A stretch of 64,000 bases of DNA from NCBI RefSeq assembly GCF_020382885.2, contig NC_058498.1:12560501-12624500 (forward strand), read 5' to 3'. The notes below the pieces were generated by a model. The model was not told the origin of the DNA. It was given only the letters and a program-made list of their open reading frames with translations, and made no database searches. A program made the translations under genes and the position numbers. Shown here piece after piece: positions 12,110 through 31,400 of the stretch. This stretch comes from Scatophagus argus (Eukaryota > Chordata > Actinopteri > Scatophagidae). Numbering within the stretch: position 1 is the first letter of the stretch; each line of letters starts with the position of its first letter.

Positions 12110-13206
12110 CGAGGAGCCACGTTCTTGAAGGTAATACAATCGATTTCGAGTGGGTGGTAAAGCAATGTTGACATCTTGCAATTTCTTCCAGTGACATTCG
12201 GCTCACTTTGGCATGCGCCCTTCCTTTACGCACAAAAACATCACTTGTTGTAATTTTACATCACCAGTTGTAGTTTTACAGGACTATTTATCTACAAATA
12301 AAAATGACAACATCCAAACAGAGTAATTGTTCAACACCTATAAAACAGCTCTATTCATATATTCACACACAAATAAACGACAAAGACTGTGGTGCTGCAG
12401 CGCGCATGAAAGTAGTTTTCCAAATGGACCAACTTGTTGGATGTTGGATGCAGAGAAGAGAAGAATCTCTGGCCTGTAGCTTCTAGCTGACCTGTCAGCG
12501 TGTCGTTTTTTTTTTTTTTTTTTTTTTTGTTCATCGATGTCCAAGTCTTGTGACCGCCTAAGCGCTGCAGAGAATGCGCCTCCAAGAGCAGCCATCCGCC
12601 TGTTTTCCTCCCTTCCTGAACAGAATTCTATGGTTCTGACAGAGGTTATAAAAGTTTTTAAAAAATCGAGGGTCCATAAATCACTCAAAAGAACATTTGA
12701 ACAGGAGTCCAAATAGTTAGTGGTGTACATTACATATTATTACATATAAATGTTGATACCCTTAGAGACAAACAGCAGTCCAAGCAGAATGTAGGCGAGT
12801 GTAATAATTCATTAGTGCATGAAGTCTGCTGATTGTTTCATATTTTCATCTGTCATTTATGTTGTAAATTTATTAGGCAACTAATATTCCATTATATTGC
12901 TGGCACAGGCAGCTATCCCGCATTTGCACTTTCCATAACACAGCAGAACAAAAAAGCGCGAGCGTGAATCCTTAGGAAGCACGTCACCTAGTGGTGTCTC
13001 ACTTGTTGCACAAGCAGTTAAAGGAAGTTCAAAGTAGATGACCTGAAACACTTGCTCTTTGCGCTGAAGTTTTCATTATGATTATCATTATTGTTGTTGT
13101 TCAGATCAAGTAGCCAAGGTATAGTAGGTGGTGTAAAAGACAGTTTCAGTTTCTTCCACGATTTGCGTTGATGAAAAGGTGTCTTCGAGTTACTTCCGGA
13201 GGGACC
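12110..13206. other. alkal-iqca1 intergenic region
   Basis: Separates the divergent alkal and iqca1 genes (about 1.2 kb). A long poly-T tract runs at 12506-12528. No exon recognised. Confidence 0.5.
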
Positions 13207-13220
13207 GTTACTATGGAAAC
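13207..13220 (+). promoter_or_regulatory. iqca1: RFX X-box upstream of iqca1
   Basis: gttactatggaaac matches the imperfect palindromic RFX X-box (GTTNCCATGGNAAC type) with one mismatch. It lies 128 bases upstream of the iqca1 start codon. RFX factors drive ciliary genes through such boxes, which fits a motile-cilium protein. Confidence 0.65.
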
Positions 13221-13347
13221 GGGCCAAGCGTCGATGTCAACTTGCGAAAGCTAAGCCATCTTTGATACGCTGTAGCTCACGTTAGTTCAGCGTTACAGTT
13301 TGAAACTTGTTTTGTTGTTTTTGTTTTATTTTTCTGGAGGCAGAGAT

Positions 13348-19060
<5,713 letters not shown>

Positions 19061-19072
19061 GTTTAAAAAAGA

Positions 19073-19078
19073 AATAAA
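19073..19078 (+). terminator. iqca1: Candidate iqca1 polyadenylation signal
   Basis: AATAAA 13 bases after the iqca1 stop codon. It would give a very short 3'UTR, so a more distal signal may be used instead. Confidence 0.4.
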
Positions 19079-22000
19079 TTATGTTTACAACAGTCCTTTT
19101 GTTTTGCTTTTGGGACTGTCAAGTACGTATTTTAGGATAAAATATTGTGTTAAAAGAAAATATAATACAATGTCATGATAAAAGATTTTTGGACCTGTTA
19201 CTGGAACTTGCTTAAAGGTGACAGAAAGCCACAGCTCTCACACTTCTAATAGGACTTTGTACAGTCTGTAAGAGAGGGAGGGATCATATCACAATCTCAG
19301 CATTGTATTCAGTTTCCATGTTTGCCTAATATTTACTTTAAATCTTGAAATATGACTCAATATGCAGCCAACTAAACACCATTTTCTGTAAGAATATGAT
19401 CTGAAACACATACAGTGGCCTGGCTCCAGTGGACAGACTCCTATTGCTATACTTATCAGACCCAAGGCCATGCTGTAATTGGACATGCCAAGACTCTTAT
19501 TTACTTTTGTCAAGGTCATCTAACGTTGTTCTACTGTATGCCTGTGGCTTCCTGACTATGGCACAGTTATAAATTCTACATTTGTGAAAATTACACACTA
19601 AGATAACACCTTAACAAAACGATGTTTAACATGACTGGGCTGATGATCAGTTAACGACTGTAGATTAAATATATACATTGAACATCCCTGTATTTCTCTG
19701 TTATGACTGCTGTCAGGTGTAGAGAGTCTGGACCAGAAGAAATGTGACACACAGGAGGGGGCAGTGTTTCCAAACAAGGATCCAGAGGCTTAGGTGGACT
19801 GTTCAGCTGTTTTGTCGAGTTCTAAATTCACTCCACACATCCTCACATTGCCTTGGTTGCTTTGACATTATTCTATTTTTATCTTGTGTGCACCATCGAT
19901 AGGATGCTGCACATGTGAAGGCCCACATTTCAGGGTTGTTGGCCATCTTCACTGTGGCAATGTATAACTTGGCCTTGTCCTGCTTTAATCTTCAAAGGAT
20001 TTAACATGCCAAATTTAAATCAATTAATTACCGGCACTGTTGGAGATGCATATGCAAAAGCTCTTTAAGTGTACCTAAACTGGCTATCCTCTCCCATTGA
20101 AATGTCCAAGAAAGCTGTTAAATGCATTTGAGATCTGTAAAATGAGACTGCTTAGTATCTGCAGGCCATCATTCCCATCCCAGTGACGACAAGTTGTTTT
20201 TTTGCACAGAGATTATCCTGTCGAGTTTCACTGGACCTATGAGTGCTCAGTGGCACATGGAGCTGTCTATCAAACTGAGGTAGTCCTGGCTTTGTTCTGT
20301 TCTGTTCTGTTTCTGTCAGATTTGCGCCTTCTTGTAATGCAAACAAAAATACCTTATCCCAACATACCTTGATGTAAGATCAGCTAGGGGTGGGTGCATA
20401 GGTATTTTCAGGCTATATATACTTAATATTGCATGGCTACTATGGTACTTTTAATGCTTTCTTCCCAATGTTGTCCTATAGTACTGAGAGGCTAGCCATC
20501 GTGGATAGCAAAGCACTTTCACTGACTCTGATGTCAGGAAAAGACCTCACAAGGGAATTTTGATCAGATGTTATTTAAGAGAGGAAATGTGTGGCTTAGT
20601 AATTTTTTGTGAACTGCAGCAGTGCTAGAAACTGATCTCTCCAAACCGAGATTTAGCACACTGCTAGATATGGGTCAGCATTGTGAAGAGGATGTTATTA
20701 AATGTCAACCTTATAACACTACAGCATGTATGCAGAATGCTGTATTCTGTCTTGGACCAGTCAGTTTTGTGGAGGAGAGCTTGGATTTCCGTGAAAGCAA
20801 CCTGGTGGTGAATTTGATCACATGTGAAACAGCACAGTCATGAGCAGCTACATGATGGTAACTTACACTGTAAGATGCTTTCAGGTAATTTGCTCTTAGC
20901 TTGTCTGTCACTCATCCACTTACACTAGAAAACCATTAAAAACATTAAGCCTAATGTGTACATTTTGATCGTTTTGTTATAGTTCTACTGATGCTGGACA
21001 TGAGTTTCCTCACACCATTAAAGCCGAAGCTATCTTTGCCCTCATACTGACAGAAAGCTATTTTGGAAGGTAGTGTGTGGGGAGAGATATGTCAGCTGTT
21101 CAGCACTACACTCCATCAAAGCTAGGAAAAAAGAGAAAGCACTATAGGCTGTCTGCTTTGTGGACTGGGACACAGCTTGTAAACTTGGACATGTTTTCTT
21201 CTGGCTAATCTTTTGTTGTTAATCTGAAAAGCTTTGTGAGAAACAAGGCAAGACCCGGAGAGATCTCCTGCCATAGTGGATCTTTTATCCATCTCTTTTT
21301 TCAGGTGAAGGTGTTTTGCTTTTTGCCATCAGTGCAACAAGAGACTGTGCAAGGATTTTATACTTTCTATGAAACATTTGTCTTGTGCTGAAGGTGGGTG
21401 CATCCCTGCATATGATCTGATATGTTCTTATGTCATTTTGGTGGTTTTTCTAGTCATTATTTCTTGGCATACTTTGATAGAATTGATATCATCACTGGTT
21501 ATGTGTGGTGTTAATGGAAAATATATTTTAATGGTTGTACATTTCTTTCTTACCTGTTTTGAGTTTGCTCAACTTATTCCAAGTGAGTTTTTAATTACAA
21601 TTCTATTACATGACATCCCACATGCCATCTCATAGAGGATCCTACTGGCAAATTCAGTGTTGTTTACTGTGTTGTGTGTTGTGTATTGTGTATGTGATTT
21701 TAGCTGGTAGTTAATGAGATAGAACGACCCTCCTCTTGGTGTACCTCCTCAGACAACCTTGTGTCATGATAGTGGGAGCAGCCAGCCATGACAAGTATTT
21801 CATGAGCTCAAGTATCATATTAATCAGTTTAGTAATCAGCAGTTCTAATTTGGCCTTGTTTGTTTTTTTTAAGCTTCAGTTCAGTGCTTGCAGCCTCAAA
21901 GAGATGACATTACGGCTGAGTCTATATTGGTGGTGCTGAGCTCACGCAAGTGAGGTGACAGAGATTATCCTGCTCTTCATGACTGAGGAAGACTCGTATG

Positions 22001-22387
22001 CCGTCGCAGGGATCAATCATGTGAGAGTGATACCATGTGTATCCACTTTGACCGTGCAGCCATTGTGGAATTGATGGCTTATGTCAATGTTAACCTGAGA
22101 GGAATTTGTCTGACGTGTGAAATCTATTTTTTTTTCCAAAACTAAAACACAGTGCATACAGTTCAGCAGGTTATTTACAAAACAATATGTCTGTAAATGA
22201 AAGTAGCTGAATGCCAGTATGTGTGAATGAGATGTGAATGAGCTGATAGAAGCTGGTGGTTTCATAGCTGAGCATCCTTGTAATAATGATTAAACAAATT
22301 ATTAGTTATCTGAGCTGGACCATTACCCAATATATATGTTTTTTTTTTTATCACATTGTAGTTGTAGCCCTACTGTGATAACTCTGG
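19079..22387. other. iqca1-obscn intergenic region
   Basis: No Ig- or Fn3-type exon is visible here on either strand; I looked for the phase-1 Ig exon pattern seen downstream. Short open frames (for example 20622-20843, 21369-21635) have no domain. Two simple T-rich runs are the only structure noted. Confidence 0.6.
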
Positions 22388-22393
22388 TATAAA
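22388..22393 (+). promoter_or_regulatory. obscn: Candidate TATA box of obscn
   Basis: ggTATAAAgtt lies 48 bases upstream of the first obscn ATG. A start site about 30 bases downstream would give a very short 5'UTR. An in-frame TAA (within this TATAAA) lies between here and the ATG, so the ATG is a genuine initiator unless the ctccag at 22411-22416 acts as an acceptor. Confidence 0.45.
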
Positions 22394-22440
22394 GTTATCA
22401 AACAATATTCTCCAGTCACACTGAGACAAGAACAGGAGAC

Positions 22441-22480
22441 ATGGGAGACAATATACCTGGAGGAATAGTAGCTGCTGCAA
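22441..22480 (+). CDS. obscn: obscn exon 1: leader [13 protein letters not shown]
   Basis: ATG in good context (gacATGG, purine at -3 and G at +4), 13 codons plus one base, then a perfect donor GTAAGT. It splices in phase 1 to the acceptor at 22580. It has no similarity to a domain and looks like a private first exon. Chosen as start because an in-frame stop lies 16 codons upstream and a TATA box precedes it. Confidence 0.65.
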
Positions 22481-25400
22481 GTAAGTTCTCATACAACGTT
22501 GTAAACTTTAGAGTAGTTTATGCAATGAGATTCTGAATCACTAATTCTCTCTGTGTGTATGTGTGTGTTTGTGTGCCAGAGAACCGTTTGCAGGTGGTTA
22601 AGGGCTTGGAAGATGTGGAGGTGTCTGAGTGCGAGAGCTGCTCCTTTGAGGTGATTCTCAACCTGGCCTATATTGAGGGTGTGTGGACCAGAGATGGGAT
22701 GCAGCTCAAGTCGAAGCCTAACTGTCGTATCAGTACGCATGTGAAAAAACACTCTCTGATATTGAAAAGGGTGACTCTGGGGGACGCAGGCCTGTTCTGT
22801 TTTCAGGCAAATGGCATTCAGACCTCAAGCAGACTCAGTGTTAAAGGTAAGGTAGTACAATAGACAGTGCTTCTTCCATGGCCACACTATTTAATTGTGT
22901 CCATGTGACCAAGACGTGTAAGGTCAACTCCAGGTCAATGCCAAGACCTGACCAAGGTCTCATGGGCCCTGGAGGATGAATTGTAATAGTTTTGATTCAT
23001 TGATCATTCATCTAACAACACATTATCTAATACATTGATTTAGGAACCTGGACCCTGACCTCAGCCTCACCTCCCCTTAATATTAACTAGCAAACTAATA
23101 CTTAACATGAAGATGGTAAACATACCTCCTAAACATAAACATATTAGTGCTATGATTGTATGTTAGCTTGTTGAGGTTAGTATTTTGTTTCACAGAGCTA
23201 ACATGGCTGTAGACTCGTCATGTTTTCACACTTCTGAACAGCTACATCAGAGCTTTATCACATGGCTTTATGAATGAGCAAACTGCACTTAAACTCATCA
23301 GTCTTGGGATGATGCAGGGCAGAGTGGTTAGAATCAGAAGAATTAGAATCAGACTTTATGGTCTTTGCACAAAAAGATTACATTGAAAAAAAGAAAGTCA
23401 AAAAAATGATTATGAGGCTGTTGCAGATCAATTGTAAGAAGCAGATTCATAAAGTTCTAATTGGTTGCTTGAATTCAGTTGTGCTTTAACACAACATGTG
23501 CTTTAACAGTTATTGTTTTATTATCTTCTGCCAGCCAGAGACATCCAAATAGTGAAGGAGCTGGAGGATGTTGACACCATGGAGCGTCAAATCGTGAACT
23601 TCCTGTGTGAGGTCAATCAGGTGGATGTGGACGGCCGGTGGTACAGAGATGACTGCCGAATTCGACCAGGGGACAACATCAAGATAAGACACCAGGGTAA
23701 GAGACCCACATGGGTTTTTAAGGAAACTTAAAGCCTAAGGAATATACTCTCCAGTCAGGAAGATTTGTTTGAGTGGCCATTTTGGTTGTACTGGGCAGTT
23801 CCTGGGTATGAATGTACAAAAGAAAAAAAAAATATATAATGGAAAACTTGGTAAATACAGTGTATTTTGCTTTGATCTGATTGCAGGTAGAACTCACACC
23901 CTGTTCTTCAAGTCAGTCAGGCCAGAGCATGCTGGAGAGATCAGATTCACTGCAGAGCGGGTCTCATCCTATGCAACTCTCACAGTAAAAGGTGAGGCAC
24001 CAGACTGTTTATGTCACTATTTAACAGATTTATGGAGAAATGATGTCTAACCCCATCTGGTTGGTCCCACTTAAGGCTGACAGTCTGTTTCTCCCTCTTT
24101 CAGAGCTCCCAGTCCAAATAGCACGTCCTCTGAGGGTCAAGATAGCCATGTATCACCACAGGGGTCTTCTGGAGTGCCAAGTGTCACGACCTAATGCTCA
24201 GGTCAGGTGGTACAAGAACAGGAAGGAGCTTCTACCAAGCAAGAAGTACCAACTAATCAGCCAAGATATCTACAGGCAGTTGATCATCGATGATGTCTGC
24301 TCGTCAGATGAAGACACCTACACCTGTGATGCAGAAGATGACAAAACCTCTTGTCAGCTTCTAGTGGAGGGTGAGATGCCTGCATGCTCTCACAATAATT
24401 GCATCAATCACAACAATGAGTTTATGGCCCACAGTATGTTTTGCGTTCTTCCAGCCACCAATATATATTATGATTAATGCTTATTTGCACACGTGTTTCT
24501 AATATGCACACTATAAAATTAAGAAGATGTGTCAGTAGTGTTAACGTGTATTGTGGCTGTACACTCAGAGCAAGCTATCAGCATAGTGCGGGGAATGAGC
24601 TCAGTAGAGGTGATGGAACCAGAGCCAGCGCTGTTCCAAGTGGAGACCAGCCTGAAATCAGGGAGACCCCCCCGATGGACCCTGAATGGTGAGGTGCTGG
24701 AGCACAGCGCGACAGTGAACATCGACAGGAAAGGAACCCTCCACAGTCTCTGTCTCACCTCCACAGAAAGCTCCATGTCGGGCCCTGTGGTCTTTGTGGC
24801 TGGCAAGAGTCGTTCTACTGCTCAGCTTACTGTCAATGGTGAGTTGTCTAAACCTCATCAGAGTGGACTGTGGATAAAGCAGAGTTATCTTAATCTTAAT
24901 CTATCAAAAGGATTAAATTCCCCACTGAAATTAAATATCAATGTAGAATGTAGAAGGTGAAGTAGCAGTCGTAAAATAAGTACTGTTGTCATTGTGCACT
25001 GTCACAATGTAAATGTCAGTAAGAACCCCACTCACTGTAGTTTGGACAGCATTTCTGATTGATTCTGTGTTAAGTGCGTGGATTTTTAAACACTGTGTGT
25101 CACATTAAGCAGCTTTACATCTTTCCACTTCTAGAGCGACCCCTTCAGGTTTCCCACCACTTGGAGGATATTGAGGCGAAGGAAAACAGCTCTGTGACTT
25201 TGAGCTGTGGGTTTACTCCCTCTCCCAGGGTTGTGCGGTGGTTTAAAGGCCGTACGGCGCTGAAGATCTCTAACAAGCACAGCATGAAGAGGGAAGGAAA
25301 ATGGGCAGCGCTTACCATTCATGGCTTGGTAGGGATGGATGCAGGACAGTACCGCTGCTTGGCAGGGGGTTCACAGAGCACAGCACATGTTAAGGTAGAA

Positions 25401-28400
25401 GGTAGGCTAAACATGGACTAGGAAAACTAAGGTGTGAGGAGAAGTTATAATACTTTATGTATATTCATTATTATATTCATCTTTATGACACTACCTTTTA
25501 ATGCTACTTAAGTTGATGATCTGGCATAATTAATTTTCCCCTTTTGTTCTAGTTCGAACACTGAAGTTAGTTAAACACCTTGAAGCAGTGGAAATTGAGG
25601 AGGATGGCATTGCTACATTCTCATGTGAGCTCAACTATGTGGTCGCCAATGTGGAGTGGCTCTTGAACAATGTTCGCCTCTATTCCAACGCCATCAACAG
25701 GATCCAACACATGGGCACTATGCACAGCCTCGTCATCAAGAAGCTGCGACCACAGGAAAGCAGAGTCACCTTCAAAGCAGGTCTTCTGTCTGAGACAACC
25801 ACCTTAAAGGTCAAAGGTCAGCTGGGAAGTTAATTGATTTATTTGAGTAGGAATTCTGCTGATACCTACATTTCTATTTGTTCATTTATGATAAATTTGC
25901 ACATCATGAATGATGGTCTTTACTTCAGAGCGCCCAGCAGTGTTCCTTAGGTCTCTGGAGGATGCAGTAGGAGAAGAGCAAGGGGAAGTCTGCCTGCAAT
26001 GTGAAATTTCCAAAGAGACAGTGACTCCTGTTTGGAGAAAGGATGGTATGGTCCTGACCATGGATGATAAATATGAGTTTCTCCAGTTTGGGAAGTCCAT
26101 GGCATTGGTCATCCATTCCCTGAGCAAGGACGACGCTGGACTGTACACCTGTGACCTGGGTACCAGCCAGACCAAGGCTAAAGTTACTGTACATGGTGTG
26201 TAGTAGGAAAAAAGGTTCTTGGTTATTTTGGAAGAATGGTACACCTTGACAATCAAGTGTTCTGCTCATTAAGCTGACTTCCTTTTGACATTAGAAACAT
26301 TTTTAAGATGAGTCTGGTTTATTATTCTATTTACGTGCAGACTTACACATCACTATTATTCAGCGTCTGAAGACAACATCTGTCCTGGAAGGTGAAAGCT
26401 GCACTTTTGATTGTCACCTCTCTCATGATTTTGATGATGAGCCTTCTTGGACCATCAATGGCCAGGTAGTGGTCTCTAATAGCCGTATCCAGGTTATCAA
26501 AAATGGCCGGAAGTATAAGATGACCATTAGAGATGCTATGCTGACTGACGCTGGAGACGTGATCTTCACAATTAAAGACCTAAGCTGTAGGACCATGCTC
26601 TTTGTTAAAGGTGAATACCTCTCAGATAAAATTAAAATGTATCAATGTTTGTGCATGTGAGACTCATGTCTGTATTTTATTTTAGAAGATGCCTTTTGGG
26701 TGACGCATTTATGCAAAAGTTGAAATATGAGTGAATGCATTTCCCCTCTTTTAGAGAAGCCAGTGCACATCTTCAGGGACCTGTTGAATGTGAAGGTGGT
26801 GCCGGGTGAGGATGCAGAGCTGAGCTGTGAAATCACCAAACCAGATGTTACCATTCGTTGGCTGAAAAATGGACATTTGATCAGGCAGAGCCCTAAATAT
26901 GAGATGAGTGTAGAGAAGAACCTGGCAAAATTGGTGATCAAGAATACCACCATCAGAGACTCCGGAGATTACTGCTGTGAAGCCGAAGGTGTTGCCTCAC
27001 GTGCCAAGCTGGAGATCAGAGGTAGGTGAGCACTTTCAAAATAAACATTAGATGTTGACTATTTACAACACATTATATTGTTCTTCATTGTGGTGTTGTG
27101 TCAATCTATGCTGATCTCCAGCATTACCAGTACATCCTGTTTTGCAATGTGGATCAGCAATTACAATACTACATGTGTCTAATGTCTAGACTTCATTATT
27201 CCTTTCAGAACTCCAGCACACATTTGCGAAGGAGTTAAGGGACACGCGAGGAGAGGAAAAGGGTAAAGTGACTCTAGAGTGTGAGACCAGGCGGCCTGCC
27301 AAGTGGGTGACCTGGTTGAAGGGCATGGTGGAGCTGAGATCCGGTAGGAAGTATGTCATCAGGCAGAAGGGTGTGGTGCTGTCCCTCACCATCAACTGTC
27401 TGGAGAAATCGGACACAGATATTTATATATGTGACGTCGGAACCATGCAGAGCCGGGCACAGCTGACTGTGCAGGGTGAGACCATAATGAAGGGAACACT
27501 GGACATTGAATTAGTGTGGTTCGGTTTTACATTATATTCAACTGGCATTGGGCTAAAGATGCTGTATGTGGGCCACATCAGGATAGATCTTTATCTCAAC
27601 TGTAAAATCAGTTGTGGTAGAAATACTGGGACATGTTATTCCCTTTAACTGAATGATAAATGTTAAGACAGGACAGAGCTGAACTTTTAAGAATTAGACA
27701 TATGATTAAAGTTACTGTAACTCTCATTTAGGATGCTGCAGCTAAGCTTCATTTTATTTTAATTATCTATTTTGACTGATGCTTCGGACATAATCATGTT
27801 AAATAAGGCTTCTCACTGTCCACCAAAGTCTTAATTTAAAGGGCCTCAATTATTCAACTGATATGCAATATATACCAGCACAATAGAAATATATTATGAA
27901 ATAGATACATCATGTGAACAAATTAATATATCCTTACTGTGGATATGAATGCAAAGCTAAATCCTTTGACAAAAGAGCCCAGCTCATTATTGAGCATCGT
28001 ATTCAGTAGAAAATAAAGCATTGTTTCTTAAGGCTTCTAGTACCTGCTGCCAATGATGTTAATGATAATTTTGACTTCTCCATCTTTCCCATGTTTCTCT
28101 CAGGCCAGAAGGTTTTGATCCTGGATGAATTAGAGGATGTTGAGTGTCTAGAGGGTGACACAGTCACATTCCAGTGTCGAATCTGTCCCAGTGACTACGT
28201 TGGGGTCAAGTGGTACCTGGATGAGACTCTGCTGTACACCAATGAGCTCAATGAGATCCAGATGTTGTCCGGAGGATACCACACCCTCACATTTAGGCAG
28301 CTTGCCCGCAAGGACACTGGCACTATCTCTTTTGCGGCAGGGGACAAAAGATCGTACGCCTCATTGTTGGTTAGGGGTGAGTCTTTTATCTGTCACAGAG

Positions 28401-31400
28401 TTCTGTTGTGCGATTTTAATCATATTTCATCTGGTCTGATTTGGCTTCCTCTGCCCATGTTAATAGAGAGGCGTCCCACAATCATTAAAGCACTGGAAGA
28501 CTGTGAGGCTATTGAAGGAGGTGGTTTAGTTTTGTCTTGTGTGACCTCCAAGCCATGCCACATCCTGTGGTACAAAGATGGCTGCCAGATGTGGAGCTCC
28601 TCAAGATATTTTACCGTTCGTTCCGACTGTGAGGCGCGGCTAACAATTCGGGAGGTCTGCCGGAGCGATGCTGGAGTGTATGAGTGCAGTGCTGGATCTG
28701 TTATAACTAGGGCTGTTGTAACTGTCAAAGGTATGATAACGTTATTTTTTAACTGTTACACGACTGCTATTTCTTCCTATTGTCCATTCCATCATTAAAT
28801 GCCAGGGGGAAGTTATTAATTATAGGAGATAATAAATATAAAATCTGTAACAACATTAACTTTTCTTCTTATTGCTGACAAATGTTTTCTGTTTTACTGT
28901 CTTTTTTAGCTATCCCAGCAGAGTTCACCCAACCTTTAAAGACTGTGGAGGTCAAAGAGGGGGAGACCGTGACCCTGACCTGTGAATACTCTCTCCCAGG
29001 GGTCCCGTTTCACTGGAGAAAAGGTTTTGAGATTATCAGGCCTGGAGACAAGCATGTGATAAAACAGAGGAAGACAATAATTTCCTTGACCATCAAAGCC
29101 CTGAAGCCTGATGACTCAGGAGAATATAGCTGTCAGTGCAGAGATCACCGCACTACAGCAAGCCTCAAAGTACATGGTATGTCATTAGCTTTTCCTTGCA
29201 TTCGTGTGCATTTTACCATATCTAATTATACCAAAAATCTAGTGTTTTTGAGTCATTTTCTCCTTTTCTTCTTATTCTATGGCAAGTTGCTGACTAGCTG
29301 GCATATTATCAGTGTATTTATGTCCATGTAACCAATCTTTTCACCATTACTGTACACAGCTTCACCACTTTCACTTTGCTCCCAGCTTATTTTTTCTAAA
29401 AGTCTTACCTCATTTTCCAGCTATCCCCATTACATTCATACAGCAGTTAAAGAACATGCAGGCAGAAGAGGGAAGCAATGTCATATTGCGCTGTGAGCTG
29501 TCTAAACCTGGGGTTATAGCAGAATGGAGAAAGGGATATGAGCTGCTGAAGAATGGGGTTAAGTATCAGATAAAGAGAAGGGAGACCACCTTGGAGCTCC
29601 TGATATGGAAGCCTGTGCCTGAAGACAGTGGAGTCTACAGCTGTGTCTGTGCTGATCAGGTGACATCTGCCACAGTCAAAATCACTGGTAGGATACGATT
29701 TAACGATAGGATGGATTTTAGCAATAGGTTTTACGCCCAATATCAATAATTCATCATCATTAATAATTATTTATCTCACACACAACCCCTCAGCTCTCCC
29801 AGTCACCTTCAAGCAGAAGTTGAGGAACGTGCTGGTTGAGGAGGGTAACATTGCGGCTTTCCGCTGTGAGCTGTCGAAGGCTGGTCACAGTGTGGAGTGG
29901 AGGAAGGGAGGAAACGAACTCATCACGCATGGAGAGAAATATCACATGCGGCAGAGAGACACGCTGATTGAACTGAGGATCTCTGATGTAACACCTGAGG
30001 ACAGCAATATCTACACGTGCATCTGTGGAAACATAGAAACCACTGCAACACTCACTGTTAATGGTAGTATTTCATTTATTTTGCTATTTATATTGTAGGA
30101 AGTCACATTAATAAGTGAATCAAGTGACAACATCAGTTAATGAAGTAACGTGTCTTGTACACTAACAAGATGGTTACTCACAAAAAGTACGTGACATTGA
30201 ATAAAACAAAAAAGTAATACAAAATACTGAATTGTATTACCGTACATAGCCTCTACATAAAATACACACCTCATCCTCACCGACTGCAGACAAAATGAAA
30301 AGAAATATGTAGAATTTAAAAAATAAAGTTTCCTCAACATCTTTTGATAGGCAGCAAACAGAATAATAATAAAAAAATGTAATTCTGCTTGTACAGAGCT
30401 GAGCATTTAACAATTGAAAATATGGTGGTAGCTACTGTAACTCTCAATCATTTAGCAAGATGCTAAACTTTAGAAGATTGGCTTCTTGTTGTTTATTCAA
30501 TTTATGATTTCTTTCTTGTGACCTAAATTTATCCTTGCCTTTTAGTACTTCCCATCTCTTTCAAACAAAAGCTGAAGAACCTCCAAGTGGAGGAGGGACA
30601 CAACATCACGCTGTATTGTGAGGTATCTAAACCGGGTGTCCCAGTGGAGTGGAGGCTTGGAGGAGATCTGTTGGAGAACGGAGAGAAATACCAGATTAAG
30701 CAGAGGGACTCAGGCCTGGAGTTGATCATCAGAGACGCTGATCCAGAGGACAGCGGGGTCTACACCTGTGTGTGTAGAGAGCAGAAGACAAAGGCCACTG
30801 TTAAAGTTATCTGTATGTTCAATGTGTTAGATGTGTGTAGTGGAACTCTCTTCTTTGTTTATTTATTCTTTATTTGTATTGAGCTAATTGTAAAGCACTG
30901 CCTTATTGTTCTTGCCAGTGTCCTGCTTTACACATACAGTATCTGTGTTTGATTCAACAGCTGTTCCTGCCACATTTAAAGTGAGCCTGAAGAGCCAGGA
31001 GGCTTTAGAAGGGAACAGTGTTACTCTACGCTGTGAACTTTCAAAGAAGGGAGTCCCAGTGCAGTGGCAGAGAAATGGCCAGGTGTTGTCTGAAGAGATA
31101 TTTCGAGGAAAGTATCAGATGAAGCAAGAGGGAAAAACGGCTCAGGTGACCATTCTCAACGTCCAGCCAGAGGACGCAGGGAAGTACAGCTGCATCACAG
31201 GAGATGAGAAAACCACAGCTGAAGTCAAAGTGAAATGTAGGTTTAAAGCTTGCAAAAACAGAGAAACCACATTTTTCTATGCCCATTTAGCTTTGCAGTA
31301 TAGTTGCTATACTGATTAAATGGCTATAACCTTGTCATTTTGATGAAGATGTCTGAAAAGCTGTTACTATATGTGATGTATGTGTGATGTCCTTGGATGG

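Noticed and set aside
20622..20911. Open frames between iqca1 and obscn as possible missing obscurin Ig exons
   Set aside because: No Trp/Cys Ig pattern and no phase-1 splice sites.
22411..22440. ctccag as an acceptor making 22417 the start of an internal exon
   Set aside because: No clear pyrimidine tract and a TATA box just upstream; kept as an alternative in the promoter finding rather than as the main model.
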